DNA of 55,854 nt from Clostridia bacterium (lineage in GTDB: Bacteria; Bacillota; Clostridia; Acetivibrionales; JAFADI01): NCBI GenBank assembly GCA_026418695.1, contig JAOAAU010000100.1:1-55854 (forward strand), written 5' to 3'. Shown one piece after another: positions 25,450 to 34,204 of the stretch. The position numbers and the translations under genes were made by a program. The notes beneath the pieces were generated by a model. It worked only from the letters and a program-made list of their open reading frames with translations, did no database searches and was not told the origin of the DNA. Within the stretch, counting starts at the first letter, position 1. The number at the start of each line of letters is the position of its first letter.

Positions 25450-25459
25450 ACAAACCAAC

Positions 25460-27466
25460 CTAATACCCTATGGTTGTTTCCTTTCTGATGATGTACCTTC
25501 CTCCCTTAAACTGCTCCAAGCCGAATTTATCCGTTTGAAACAACGGAAGGAACCACAGGTTGATGCTGACCTCCACTCTGGCTTGAAGCAAGGTATTGCA
25601 GTTCTTTAGTCTGAAGTCTTTGTTTACTTCCTTCTCTTTTTGCATAATATTGATCTGCATGAGTTGCCTCATCCTGTTCAGCTTGGTGTCCTCCGATTTA
25701 AGCAGCAAAAATATCCGGAGATGATCCGAATAGCTTACCTTTACAGGAATTGAAAACTTTTTGGCGCTCGGGCATACATAGACCTCATCCCCCTTATACA
25801 TGTCGTACATATCAATGAAGGACTGTGTAGCTCCTTCAATCAGTGCCCAAACCAACCTTGCGACAGGATGGGGAATTTTACTGGTGAGGAAAAAATCCAA
25901 AGTATCGATACCAAATCTTAAAAACCAGGTCTGTCCCATGACGGCGGCTACATTCTTAGCTTCCGTGTCCAGCCCGTACAGGATATATTCAACCTCACCC
26001 TTATTGAAATAATGCCCTCGCTCTGTCTGTGAAGTAACAAAGGTATACTTATCCATAACGTATTCTGTAATATAAACATTCTCTATAGCGTTGGCTGCTG
26101 CATCATTCAGCATGTTGAAGAATTCCTTGATAAAGTCAAGAATATTTTTGTTCTGCTGCTCTGCGACCTCCTCATCCGACAAGCGGTCAAGTTCCTTCAT
26201 GCTTTCGTCCATATTCCTGAACCTTTCAGCATCTGTCTTCTCAGCATTCTTAAATTCCTCCGCCGGAATCAGCCATTCATCCTTTAGAGCCTTCAGCATC
26301 AGCTTGCTTTCAAATTCAATTTTTAGTTTCTTGAAAAATCCCTTACTATCATTTTTGTCCTCCTGATGAGGTTCACTTGCATCACTTCCAGTTCCAGACC
26401 CTAAGGATATTTGCCCGGGTTCCTCTGCTTGCAGGTTGCTGATTACTGTCTGCATTTCTCCTATTTTCTGGTCGATTTCTGCTTGTTTTGCACTGATGGA
26501 GGCTGGACTCGCTCCCTGACTTTTAAGGCTGTCCAGTTCTTCTTTCAGCTCATCAAACTGCAGCTTTTTTTCTTTCAATTCCTCATAAGCCTGACTCAAA
26601 TGTTCAATATTACTTTCCAAAACTTTCTCAAGCCGATCCAAGTCACTGGCAGAGTTTTCAAACTCACCGGCAGTACGGACTGCGCCGACATTATCTGCGA
26701 TCCGGTCTGCATCCGCTTTTGAATTTCTATAGGTGTCTAATTCCCCTTTGATCGCATTAACACTGCTCTTCGCATCCTTGGACTTATCCAGAAGATCTTT
26801 TACTTCCTCTAGCACTCCTTGTGGATCATCCTTGACCTGCTTGATAACCTTATCTTTAAAATCCTTGATTGCAGCCTTACCCAGGTTGGATGCAATTTTC
26901 CCTACGGTTCGGTTGAGTTTTGAAACGCTTTCTTTTACCCTTCTACCAGCCTCCCTGGCATTTTTTTCCTTTTCACTGAAATCGACTTTCTCTCCCAGCT
27001 TCGCCTTTTTAAATTTATCAATTACATTTTCAGTGATGGTCAATGGGGCTTTATACTTCATGTACTCCATGATTTGCCGCTTGTAGATCTCTTTATTCAG
27101 AAGGTTTCCCATTCCGGTGACCTGAATGCTGCCATCTTTAACATCATAATCAATAAACCGGAGGCCTTGATGTCTTTCTTTTATGTTCGCATTAAAGTAA
27201 TTGATTACCTCACTTTTTACAGCCGGTTCTCCGGATTGGGTATCCAAGCCATAGATCCCATATCCGCCGATCAGATCCTCATCATAGCCGGCAAGAGCGG
27301 ACCTTACTGCTGTATTCAGGGAACTTTGCACTTTCCTTTCTGCTGTTGCAATCCTTGCAGCATCTGCCAGCAGTCCGGTCAACAGCATAAGTGCCATAAA
27401 GATGATGGACAGGAATACGGTAATCGCCCCTTTATTTTTCTGTTGCTTCATCCTTTCCCTTTTCAC
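25460..27466 (-). CDS. DUF5702 TadG-like protein with coiled coil
   Basis: The 668-residue protein begins with KGAITVFLSIIFMALMLL, a pilin-like leader (cleavage Gly13) in which the usual +5 Glu is Phe. It then has a DUF5702-type exported region (YDEDLIGGYGIYGLD) and a long predicted coiled coil (about 150-345) with a Ser/Gly/Asp-rich break near 350-370. The C-terminal third (about 440-668) is globular. In Tad loci DUF5702 stands where TadG is found and may form a cell-wall-spanning part. It starts at the TadE-like stop (27467) and runs to the second TadE-like gene without a gap, consistent with one operon. Confidence 0.78.
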   Translation of the reverse strand: MKRERMKQQKNKGAITVFLSIIFMALMLLTGLLADAARIATAERKVQSSLNTAVRSALAGYDEDLIGGYGIYGLDTQSGEPAVKSEVINYFNANIKERHQGLRFIDYDVKDGSIQVTGMGNLLNKEIYKRQIMEYMKYKAPLTITENVIDKFKKAKLGEKVDFSEKEKNAREAGRRVKESVSKLNRTVGKIASNLGKAAIKDFKDKVIKQVKDDPQGVLEEVKDLLDKSKDAKSSVNAIKGELDTYRNSKADADRIADNVGAVRTAGEFENSASDLDRLEKVLESNIEHLSQAYEELKEKKLQFDELKEELDSLKSQGASPASISAKQAEIDQKIGEMQTVISNLQAEEPGQISLGSGTGSDASEPHQEDKNDSKGFFKKLKIEFESKLMLKALKDEWLIPAEEFKNAEKTDAERFRNMDESMKELDRLSDEEVAEQQNKNILDFIKEFFNMLNDAAANAIENVYITEYVMDKYTFVTSQTERGHYFNKGEVEYILYGLDTEAKNVAAVMGQTWFLRFGIDTLDFFLTSKIPHPVARLVWALIEGATQSFIDMYDMYKGDEVYVCPSAKKFSIPVKVSYSDHLRIFLLLKSEDTKLNRMRQLMQINIMQKEKEVNKDFRLKNCNTLLQARVEVSINLWFLPLFQTDKFGLEQFKGGRYIIRKETTIGY

Positions 27467-28201
27467 TTACTTTCCTCCAACCCTGCCTTTGATTAAGTCA
27501 ATGATTCCTCCAATATCCGTTACCGCCCCAGCCCTGGAAGCGTACTCAATTCCCAGATCAACATTTCGGATATATTCAGCCGGCTCTGCTACTGTCCCTA
27601 TCCCTTTTCCTTGGACCGTCAATGTGGATTTTCCTCCAAAAAAGCGGTTCAATTGCCCCAGGGGAATTTTTATCTCCTGCTTCAGATTCACCTCAATTTT
27701 GCGCTGAATGAGCTGATTGCTGAAGTTGATCGTCACTTCAGTCAGTTCAGGTTTTAAAAGAGCCCTTTTCAACTCAATGCAAATTCCTCTTTTAATTTCA
27801 GCAAACTTCTTTTCCTGGATTTGCTCCCTGCCCACAGACTTATATTTCTTCACCAAGACATCAATATCTCCGGAAGAATTGATCTTTTCAGTCGACTTTC
27901 TGTGACTCAGCAGACTGTCATCAAAAATGTGATAATATAAACCGTCTCTGCTCTGGGTTGAGTCATAATGCCCGTTTTCTACCACCTTCCGGCTGTCCGC
28001 CCAGATTTCTGCACCCTGCTGTGCAACATAGGAAGCTGTCTTTGTAAGGACTGCCTTCTGATATAAAAACATGAATGAAAAAATCAACAGGCACAGCACC
28101 AATAACACTGCTGAAATCACCAAGGCGCCTTCTATGGTAAAACTTCCCCGATTACTGTTTTTTAGATTATTATTCAATCCACTAAAAACGCTGCTACTCA
28201 A
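27467..28201 (-). CDS. TadE-like pseudopilin
   Basis: The 244-residue protein has a polar leader ending NSNRG (Gly19), then SFTIEGALVISAVLLVL with Glu at +5, one hydrophobic helix and an extracytoplasmic domain. This is the TadE/TadF minor-pilin plan. The start is probably TTG at 28201; AAAGGAG lies upstream but with a long spacing of about 12 bases, so the exact start is uncertain. It is separated from the Flp gene by 108 bases holding a hairpin. Confidence 0.78.
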   Translation of the reverse strand: MSSSVFSGLNNNLKNSNRGSFTIEGALVISAVLLVLCLLIFSFMFLYQKAVLTKTASYVAQQGAEIWADSRKVVENGHYDSTQSRDGLYYHIFDDSLLSHRKSTEKINSSGDIDVLVKKYKSVGREQIQEKKFAEIKRGICIELKRALLKPELTEVTINFSNQLIQRKIEVNLKQEIKIPLGQLNRFFGGKSTLTVQGKGIGTVAEPAEYIRNVDLGIEYASRAGAVTDIGGIIDLIKGRVGGK

Positions 28202-28231
28202 AACAGATCAAAATCTCCTTTAGGATCTGCC

Positions 28232-28270
28232 AATAGAGAAGCCAAATCCCTTTATCAACTCCTCTATTGA
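28232..28270 (-). promoter_or_regulatory. Intercistronic stem-loop after the Flp pilin gene
   Basis: CAATAGAGAAG and CTCCTCTATTG pair through 11 bp (one G-U) over a 17-base loop, 40 bases after the pilin stop. No T run follows, so it is more likely an mRNA stabiliser or processing site than a terminator. Confidence 0.5.
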
Positions 28271-28309
28271 ACAATGCTATCTCAATATTTTCTCAAAAGG
28301 CCTTACAAT

Positions 28310-28507
28310 TTACGTTGTCGGTGTCCAAGCTGAGTTATCATCCGGAGATGCTTTAGGGAACATCTTGCTGATAAGGTTCTTCGCAAACGAAAAGATGGCA
28401 TTCCTAAAGATCAAAGCGATCCCTACCAGTACCGCAATGATAATGACAATTTCAACAGTTCCCAAACCATCCTCTTCCTTTAAAAACCGCTTGAATGTAT
28501 TAAGCAT
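28310..28507 (-). CDS. Flp-type IVb pilin
   Basis: The 65-residue peptide has a 14-residue charged leader ending EEDG, then LGTVEIVIIIAVLVGIALIF. Cleavage after Gly14 leaves Glu at +5, as in Flp major pilins, and a single hydrophobic helix. The mature C-terminal part (SKMFPKASPDDNSAWTPTT) is short and polar. The start ATG at 28507 is set by the GGGGGTGAA site 4-12 bases upstream; the frame stays open further upstream but without a site. It lies between TadC and TadE-like genes, the expected place for the major pilin of this operon. Confidence 0.85.
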   Translation of the reverse strand: MLNTFKRFLKEEDGLGTVEIVIIIAVLVGIALIFRNAIFSFAKNLISKMFPKASPDDNSAWTPTT

Positions 28508-28536
28508 TTCTTCACCCCCCTTCACCAGCTGCTTTC

Positions 28537-30066
28537 CTAAACTGTTTGCATGGCCATGACTGCCGGAAGTGCAACGATGATCAGGACGGCTATGAACATG
28601 ATCATCATTGGCAGAAGCATTTTGGTTCCTGCTTCTTCCCCAAGTCTTTTCGCAGCATTTTTCCTCATTTCCCAGCATTCATTGGCCTGAAACTTCAGGA
28701 TGCTGACCAATTCAGAACTTCCCTTCTTCATATTCTGTACAATGATTGCAGTAAACTTGGTGATTTGCGGAATACCGCAGCGTTTTGCAAAGTCTTCGTA
28801 AGCATAGGCCTCCGACTTTCCTGATTGAATCTCGGAAAATGTCAGACTCAATTCCTGGTATAATGGCCTATCCTTTTTATTGTCCTTTACTATTTTCTCC
28901 CACGCCCTATTAACAGTCATCCCCGCGTTGATCAACAAGGTCAGCTTGTTTAGGAAATCCGGAAAATCCAGTTGAAGAAGCAGTCTTCTTTCTCTTACCT
29001 GTTGATTGAGTTTGCTATCCATGGCAAAAGAAATCAAGCATAGAATAACCAATCCAAATATAGAAAAAATCACGCCAGTTTGATCCTTTTCCTGCTTTTG
29101 ATCAAACCACTGAATAGTGACTCCCAGGAGTTTTTCAATGTTTGTGGGCAGCTGCAGTTTCCGGTTTTCTGTTTTCAAGCCTTTCCCTTTATCTTCGAGC
29201 AGTTTGGATATCTCATTTTTTGCAGCTTGCACTGCCTGTTCATCGGTTTTAGGGATATCTGAGGGCAATACGTTTACCTTAAAGTATTTCATGATGGGTT
29301 TCGCAGCTCCCCTGGTCAAGATGGCGCGGATAAAGAAGCTGGGGCTTTCACTTCCAAAAGGAGGTCTTTTTACTCTTCCGTCCGGAGATATCCGGTCCGG
29401 AATGGAAGCTTCCCATCTTATACGGACTCCTTGATCTCCGATTTCTTTATCATCTGTAGGTAGATCCAGCGGTTCAGTAATGTTCAGCAGATCCTTGTTT
29501 TTTCCTTTGATTATTTCTTCACTCAGCTGCTCCTTTACAACTGCCAGCGCCTTTTCATCCTCGGTTTCCGGAGGCATTTCACTGACCGGCACTGTAAACT
29601 CCTCAACAGCTTCGATTTTTCCTCTTTTGATCAAAGCTTCTACCTGAATTTCCTTATCTCCGTCACCAAAGTCCGGTCTTTGTAAGTTTGTCCCGTTTTG
29701 CAGCGGAATCCCCGGGACATGGTTTGCTGCTTTCTGAGGGAGCATTAATAGGCTTCCTATCGTCAGGACAACCAACAATCCAGCAAGCAGAAAAGCAATC
29801 CGGTTCGCCCAGTGGATTTGCAGATAATACAAAGAATATTTTGCTCCGGATACTTCCGAAATCTTCCTCAAAAGATTTTGATCATATTTGGTCTTGTACC
29901 GGCACTTCACCTTTTCAAGGACATAAAGGCCCATTGGAATCAGTGACTTTAACGGATAATCCTTCTTATCAAGCGGAGCAGTAAACTCTTCATATTTCCC
30001 TTTCGAAGCAAGGAAAAGTCCAGTTTCTGCAATAATCACGATGAACAGCAATAGGGCAATGATCAT
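28537..30066 (-). CDS. TadC-like T2SS F-domain protein with extracytoplasmic Ig-like insertion
   Basis: The 509-residue protein has membrane spans at about 2-18, 91-109 and 331-347, then a type II secretion F domain (about 355-480) and C-terminal spans. TadC proteins are usually about 300 residues. Here an extra segment of about 220 residues (110-330) lies outside the membrane. Residues about 175-268 have the pattern of atrophied bacterial Ig domains (aBig_2): LPT ... IRWEASIPDRISPDGRV ... ILTRG ... KYFKVNVL. A second, shorter copy (280-322, LQLPT ... VTIQWF) follows. The F-domain core with GKSEAYAYEDFAKR is intact. It is 18 bases upstream of TadB, as in Tad loci. Confidence 0.8.
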   Translation of the reverse strand: MIIALLLFIVIIAETGLFLASKGKYEEFTAPLDKKDYPLKSLIPMGLYVLEKVKCRYKTKYDQNLLRKISEVSGAKYSLYYLQIHWANRIAFLLAGLLVVLTIGSLLMLPQKAANHVPGIPLQNGTNLQRPDFGDGDKEIQVEALIKRGKIEAVEEFTVPVSEMPPETEDEKALAVVKEQLSEEIIKGKNKDLLNITEPLDLPTDDKEIGDQGVRIRWEASIPDRISPDGRVKRPPFGSESPSFFIRAILTRGAAKPIMKYFKVNVLPSDIPKTDEQAVQAAKNEISKLLEDKGKGLKTENRKLQLPTNIEKLLGVTIQWFDQKQEKDQTGVIFSIFGLVILCLISFAMDSKLNQQVRERRLLLQLDFPDFLNKLTLLINAGMTVNRAWEKIVKDNKKDRPLYQELSLTFSEIQSGKSEAYAYEDFAKRCGIPQITKFTAIIVQNMKKGSSELVSILKFQANECWEMRKNAAKRLGEEAGTKMLLPMMIMFIAVLIIVALPAVMAMQTV

Positions 30067-30084
30067 GTTAACCTCAACCTTCTT

Positions 30085-30897
30085 TTATATCTTGATATCC
30101 ATAATCTTCCTTGAAATAAAGAATGCAGCAACCAATAACGAAATCGATATTGTCATGGCCACCCTGCCAGTCCAGGTATTGAAAATCGGTGCAATATAAT
30201 CTGCAGCGCTAAATGACAGCAGTACGACCATGAGCACCGGCATCACATTCAGCACCTTTTGCTCAAATTTTCTTGCTGCCAGCAGAGTATCGATGTCATT
30301 CCTAATTTCAATCTTGTCACTGATAATACTGGAGGTGTTTCGGATAATTTCAATAATATTGCCTCCGGTTCTTTTACAGGTATAAAATACATCCGCAAAG
30401 TTTTCAATATCCTCCAGGTGGGATCGGGCCGCGAAGTCAGCCAATGCAGATTCGACGGTCTCGTTCATTTCAATCTTTCTTAAGATGGTTTCCACCTCTA
30501 TAATAATATCTGTTTCTCGATCAGGGTACAGAATCGCTAAATCTTTCAATACATCTCTAAAAGCGGATTCTACGGATTTTCCTGCGGTCAGCGAGGACGA
30601 AAGGGAATAAATCATATCCTTAAACTGAAAGTTCAATTTGCTCTTTCTTTTTTCAATAATCTCCAGCGTTCTGATTTTAGGGTATCCTAAAGCAAATGGG
30701 CATAGCATCAGCGAAAGTAAATGGCTGTGGTAAAATACAAATCCAATCGCATAACTCACTGCAGCAGCTGCAGTGATATAAATTAATTTTTCTCTTACCG
30801 ACATGATGTAGGCGTTATAGTCACTAGATCCATAAGCCTTTTTCAGTTGAAGCTTATTCGTTTCCCGATCTTTTTTTCCTATGAAATCCAATTTCAT
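30085..30897 (-). CDS. TadB-like T2SS F-domain protein
   Basis: The 270-residue protein has two spans near residues 40-75, a cytoplasmic F domain (FQFKDMIYSLSSSLTAGKSVESAF ... ADFAARSHLEDIENFADV) and two C-terminal spans. It resembles TadB, which with TadC forms the inner-membrane platform on which the CpaF ATPase drives Flp pilus assembly. It is encoded 12 bases after the ATPase gene and 18 bases before TadC, within one leftward operon. Confidence 0.85.
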   Translation of the reverse strand: MKLDFIGKKDRETNKLQLKKAYGSSDYNAYIMSVREKLIYITAAAAVSYAIGFVFYHSHLLSLMLCPFALGYPKIRTLEIIEKRKSKLNFQFKDMIYSLSSSLTAGKSVESAFRDVLKDLAILYPDRETDIIIEVETILRKIEMNETVESALADFAARSHLEDIENFADVFYTCKRTGGNIIEIIRNTSSIISDKIEIRNDIDTLLAARKFEQKVLNVMPVLMVVLLSFSAADYIAPIFNTWTGRVAMTISISLLVAAFFISRKIMDIKI

Positions 30898-30909
30898 GAT
30901 TTTTCACCC

Positions 30910-32148
30910 CTAAATCCTATCTGAGATTCCAGCCAGCTTAAATTTTAACCGGTGTACCATTTCATTCCCTGTTCTTTTCAAGGAACCAATAACCTGCTGC
31001 TCCTCACCATTCCCCTCTTCCTCAAAAAGAAAAAGTGGATTCAATTGGATCACACCATCCTTATATCCCAGGATCTCAGAAATCTCCATGGTTCTTCTGG
31101 ATTTATCCCTCAACCGGGAAAGGTGTATTAGGATGTCAATTGCGGATGCAATCTGCTGGCGGATCGCTTCCAACGGAAGCACAGCGCCGCTTAATACCAT
31201 TGTTTCAAGTCTGCTCAGCATGTCTGCCGTAGAATTGGCATGTCCGGTGGAAAGTGAACCATCGTGGCCTGTATTCATGGCTTGAAGCATGTCCAGTGCT
31301 TCCGCACCGCGCACTTCTCCAACAATAATTCTTTCAGGCCGCATTCTGAGTGAGGACTTAATCAGATCACGGATCGTAACGGCGCCTCTCCCTTCCATAT
31401 TTGCATTTCGCGTTTCCATTCGAACAATGTTTTTTACGCTATGGATCTGAAGTTCCGCTGAATCCTCAATGGTAATGATTCTTTCATCCTCTGGGATAAA
31501 GTTGGACAAGGCATTTAAAAAAGTAGTCTTTCCAGACCCTGTTCCCCCGCAAATAAAGATATTGAATTTTGCAAGGATCAGTCGATGCAGAAACTCCGCC
31601 GCTTCTTCCGTAAGTGATTCATACCGGATCAACTGTTCTACCGTCATCGGCCTTTCAGGAAATTTTCTAATTGTCATGATCGGACCATTGAGTGCAATAG
31701 GAGGTAAAACCACATTGACACGGGACCCGTCCTTCAAACGGGCATCCACAATCGGAGAAGATTCATTGACCGTTCTGTTGACCTTTGCCACGATCGATTG
31801 AATCACATCCTCCAGCTTTTCACGGCTTTCAAACCTTGTATCCAGCTGAAATGTTCTTCCTTCTCTCTCAATGAAAATATTTTCTGGTCCATTGATCATG
31901 ATTTCGGTTACGGTTTTGTCCTCAAGGATGGGCTGCAGAATATCCAGCCTCCGCATGGAATTAAAAACAGTTTCTACAAGTTCATGTTTTTCCGTAACCG
32001 ACATGGATTGCTGTCTTGACTTTTCAAGCACGATCCCGGTAATTAATTCCCGGATCTCTTCATCCGGGACATCCCTACTCAGGTCAATACTGTCACTTAC
32101 CAACTGTTTGATTTCTCTTAAGATGTTCTCCTTGTCTGCAATGTTCAT
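30910..32148 (-). CDS. tadA: TadA/CpaF pilus assembly ATPase
   Basis: The 412-residue protein is a type II/IV secretion ATPase of the CpaF group. It has an N-terminal domain (about 1-120) with [13 protein letters not shown], then a RecA-like core with Walker [10 protein letters not shown], the Asp box ([12 protein letters not shown]), Walker B (RIIVGEVRG) and the His box ([14 protein letters not shown]). All catalytic motifs are intact. It should power Flp pilin polymerisation through TadB/TadC in the cytoplasmic membrane. It follows TadZ by 22 bases. The family is highly conserved, and confidence is high. Confidence 0.93.
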   Translation of the reverse strand: MNIADKENILREIKQLVSDSIDLSRDVPDEEIRELITGIVLEKSRQQSMSVTEKHELVETVFNSMRRLDILQPILEDKTVTEIMINGPENIFIEREGRTFQLDTRFESREKLEDVIQSIVAKVNRTVNESSPIVDARLKDGSRVNVVLPPIALNGPIMTIRKFPERPMTVEQLIRYESLTEEAAEFLHRLILAKFNIFICGGTGSGKTTFLNALSNFIPEDERIITIEDSAELQIHSVKNIVRMETRNANMEGRGAVTIRDLIKSSLRMRPERIIVGEVRGAEALDMLQAMNTGHDGSLSTGHANSTADMLSRLETMVLSGAVLPLEAIRQQIASAIDILIHLSRLRDKSRRTMEISEILGYKDGVIQLNPLFLFEEEGNGEEQQVIGSLKRTGNEMVHRLKFKLAGISDRI

Positions 32149-32170
32149 TATTTCTACCTCTTTTTCCTGA

Positions 32171-33283
32171 TCAGATCACATATAAAAGTTCATCCAGAAG
32201 CTGCCTCAACTGCGTTTTATATTGAACCGCGGCACCGTTTCCTGTTGATAGACCGGTTAAATTCGAAATGAACGGAATCTCAGGGAGGGTCGCTGAAGGA
32301 GTTTTCCCCATAAACGTCCTGTTTGACTGAGAATTATGCATACAAGGATTCCCCCTGTTAATAATGATTTTGCATTGATCTAGAAGATTTGTGCCTTTTT
32401 GGGACTGTAACCGCAATTCTTTTTCGAAAACATTCAATTTCATACAGCTGGGTGAATCAGCAGCGGTTATTAGCAGCAAATCATCACACTCCTTCATTAC
32501 AGACAAATTCTGCTTGCTTAATCCCGGGGATAGATCAACAATGATGACGTCATATTGATTGGAAGAACGCAGCTGGCGAATCAATGCCGTCAACTCTTCT
32601 GGTGACATTTCTTCCAAATCCGACAGATTTTCCTGCGGTGAAAAATAATGAATATTTTTATCCACAGTTTTTCTTGCTGCTTCAATCCTCAATCCAAGGT
32701 TTTTACTTTTTTCTTTGATGTAAAAGAGAACATTGGAAAGATTTTGCGTATCATCACATGGAAAATAGTTTGCGGTGGAAGGGACATTTTCAAGATTCAA
32801 GTAAAATACACTTAGCCCCTTTTCCGCTGCTTCCTGGCATGCTCGCACAGCTGTTGTCGTTGTTCCGCTCCCTCCTGAAGGCGAAACAAAGGCTAAGACT
32901 TTAGCCTGCTTGTCTCCCAAGGCTGTGAAATCTTCATCCTTGTTACGTTCGGTATAGATTTGCAGAATCTGATTGGCCAGCTTGTCGCCATGTTGATACT
33001 TATAGATCCTATCACAGCGCTCTGCTGCTTCTATCATTCTGCCGCCGGTCATCACAATCAGCGTTTTGATTTTTTCCTTAGGCAGATTCTCTGAATATAG
33101 CTCGGGACTTACCAGCAAAACATCGACTTTTCTGCTGCATTCATTCAAATACCTCACTAAATTCGGCTGCCTGGTAAAAGAACTGACCTGAAACCGCTTT
33201 GAGTGATTTGAAATAAAGTATTCCACTACACTCTCCAGAAAAGCTTCATCTGTATCCCCAACCACAAGACTTAATCTTGACAT
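32171..33283 (-). CDS. TadZ/CpaE-like localisation protein with degenerate P-loop
   Basis: The 370-residue protein has an atypical receiver-like N-terminal domain (about 1-130) and a ParA/MinD-like C-terminal domain. The P-loop region reads SPSGGSGTTTTA, where MinD-type ATPases have KGGxGKT; both lysines are missing. Some TadZ proteins are similarly degenerate. TadZ is the polar hub that positions the Tad machine. An ATG at 33283 is preferred (GGGGGAT about 9 bases upstream) to a further upstream start. It is the first gene of the operon, 88 bases from a strong promoter. Confidence 0.82.
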   Translation of the reverse strand: MSRLSLVVGDTDEAFLESVVEYFISNHSKRFQVSSFTRQPNLVRYLNECSRKVDVLLVSPELYSENLPKEKIKTLIVMTGGRMIEAAERCDRIYKYQHGDKLANQILQIYTERNKDEDFTALGDKQAKVLAFVSPSGGSGTTTTAVRACQEAAEKGLSVFYLNLENVPSTANYFPCDDTQNLSNVLFYIKEKSKNLGLRIEAARKTVDKNIHYFSPQENLSDLEEMSPEELTALIRQLRSSNQYDVIIVDLSPGLSKQNLSVMKECDDLLLITAADSPSCMKLNVFEKELRLQSQKGTNLLDQCKIIINRGNPCMHNSQSNRTFMGKTPSATLPEIPFISNLTGLSTGNGAAVQYKTQLRQLLDELLYVI

Positions 33284-33370
33284 TGTCAAAATCCCCCACA
33301 AAAATCGTCTCTATAAATAATTTGTTAGAATATCCTTTAAAAACAACATATTTCTCTGTAAGCGTTTATA

Positions 33371-33399
33371 ATTATACAATAATTTCCATTTACTGTCTA
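33371..33399 (-). promoter_or_regulatory. Strong sigma-A-type promoter of the Tad operon
   Basis: Read leftward: TAGACA (33394-33399), a 17-base spacer and TATAAT (33371-33376), about 90 bases before the tadZ start. It is the only strong promoter seen before the 12.6-kb operon. Confidence 0.75.
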
Positions 33400-33503
33400 C
33401 TACATTTTTCCAATTATGTTTTTTTCAGTATAGTTACTGATTAAATTCGGAAAATAAAAAAGCGCTGCAATGTTAAGTCAAATACAGCACGTATTAAAAG
33501 CGA

Positions 33504-33533
33504 AAAGCACACTCATTATAAAAAGTGTGCTTT
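33504..33533 (-). terminator. Intrinsic terminator after the exported hypothetical gene
   Basis: Read leftward, AAAGCACACT and AGTGTGCTTT form a 10-bp stem with a 10-base loop followed by a T-rich stretch. It isolates the gene at 33601 from the Tad operon. Confidence 0.7.
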
Positions 33534-33600
33534 CAATATCAATTATTCTTATTGAATCTGCTAAATATTAAGAAAATTCAATATCTAATTCGGGCTCGGC

Positions 33601-34155
33601 TTACCTCTTTCCCAATTCATTCTTTACCGGAATCACTTTTGCCCAACTGAGATCTTTCCATAAAGTTTTTTCTTTATGTACACAAACGATATATAGCCTG
33701 TCCATGGGGATGGAACCGTTATGCTCAAAATAAAATATTTTACACTGATAGCTTCCTTTTTGGCTGGCAATGCTAAAGGCCTCCAGATCTGTATTCTCCG
33801 TAACACCCTCTATTCCGTCCTCTTGCTTCAGTTTACTAATCGCCAGACGCTTTGCTCCCTGGTCCAATCTTGCCCGGCTGTTTAATGGAGTATTGTTTTG
33901 GGATTCATAGATCGAAACGGCTCCAAAACCGGGCAAATATGGATAAATTGTAGTGTTCCCCCATGCGTTTTTGGTAATTTCCATTTCCAGCACATATTTT
34001 TCACCATTCGTCCCGGGAGTATCGTTGGCTTTCAGCCTGGCCGCAATATCTATTTCATCCGGTGCAAAAAATGAAAATGAACGGCTGTTGAGCAAAATAA
34101 GTGCTGCTATCAAAAGGATCAGTAGACCGATCCATCGACGATTTCTTTTTTCCAT
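33601..34155 (-). CDS. Membrane-anchored hypothetical protein, 184 residues
   Basis: The N-terminus has a basic start and a hydrophobic segment (WIGLLILLIAALILL), so residues from about 30 are extracytoplasmic. The rest (LEMEITKNAWGNTTIYPYLPGFG ... LYIVCVHKEKTLWKDL) looks like a small beta-rich domain. No family was recognised. It has its own terminator and sits between the Tad operon and the pyrophosphatase gene, 49 bases downstream of the latter. Function unknown. Confidence 0.65.
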   Translation of the reverse strand: MEKRNRRWIGLLILLIAALILLNSRSFSFFAPDEIDIAARLKANDTPGTNGEKYVLEMEITKNAWGNTTIYPYLPGFGAVSIYESQNNTPLNSRARLDQGAKRLAISKLKQEDGIEGVTENTDLEAFSIASQKGSYQCKIFYFEHNGSIPMDRLYIVCVHKEKTLWKDLSWAKVIPVKNELGKR

Positions 34156-34204
34156 TCATTCAACCCGTTAACCCTTTCCTGTCGAATTACCAGAAACCAA
34201 AGCA

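Larger units (their letters stand above)
33284..33600. other. Intergenic control region of the Tad operon
   Basis: This 317-base AT-rich region contains the Tad operon promoter (33371-33399) and the terminator of the upstream leftward gene (33504-33533). No gene is supported in it. Confidence 0.6.
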
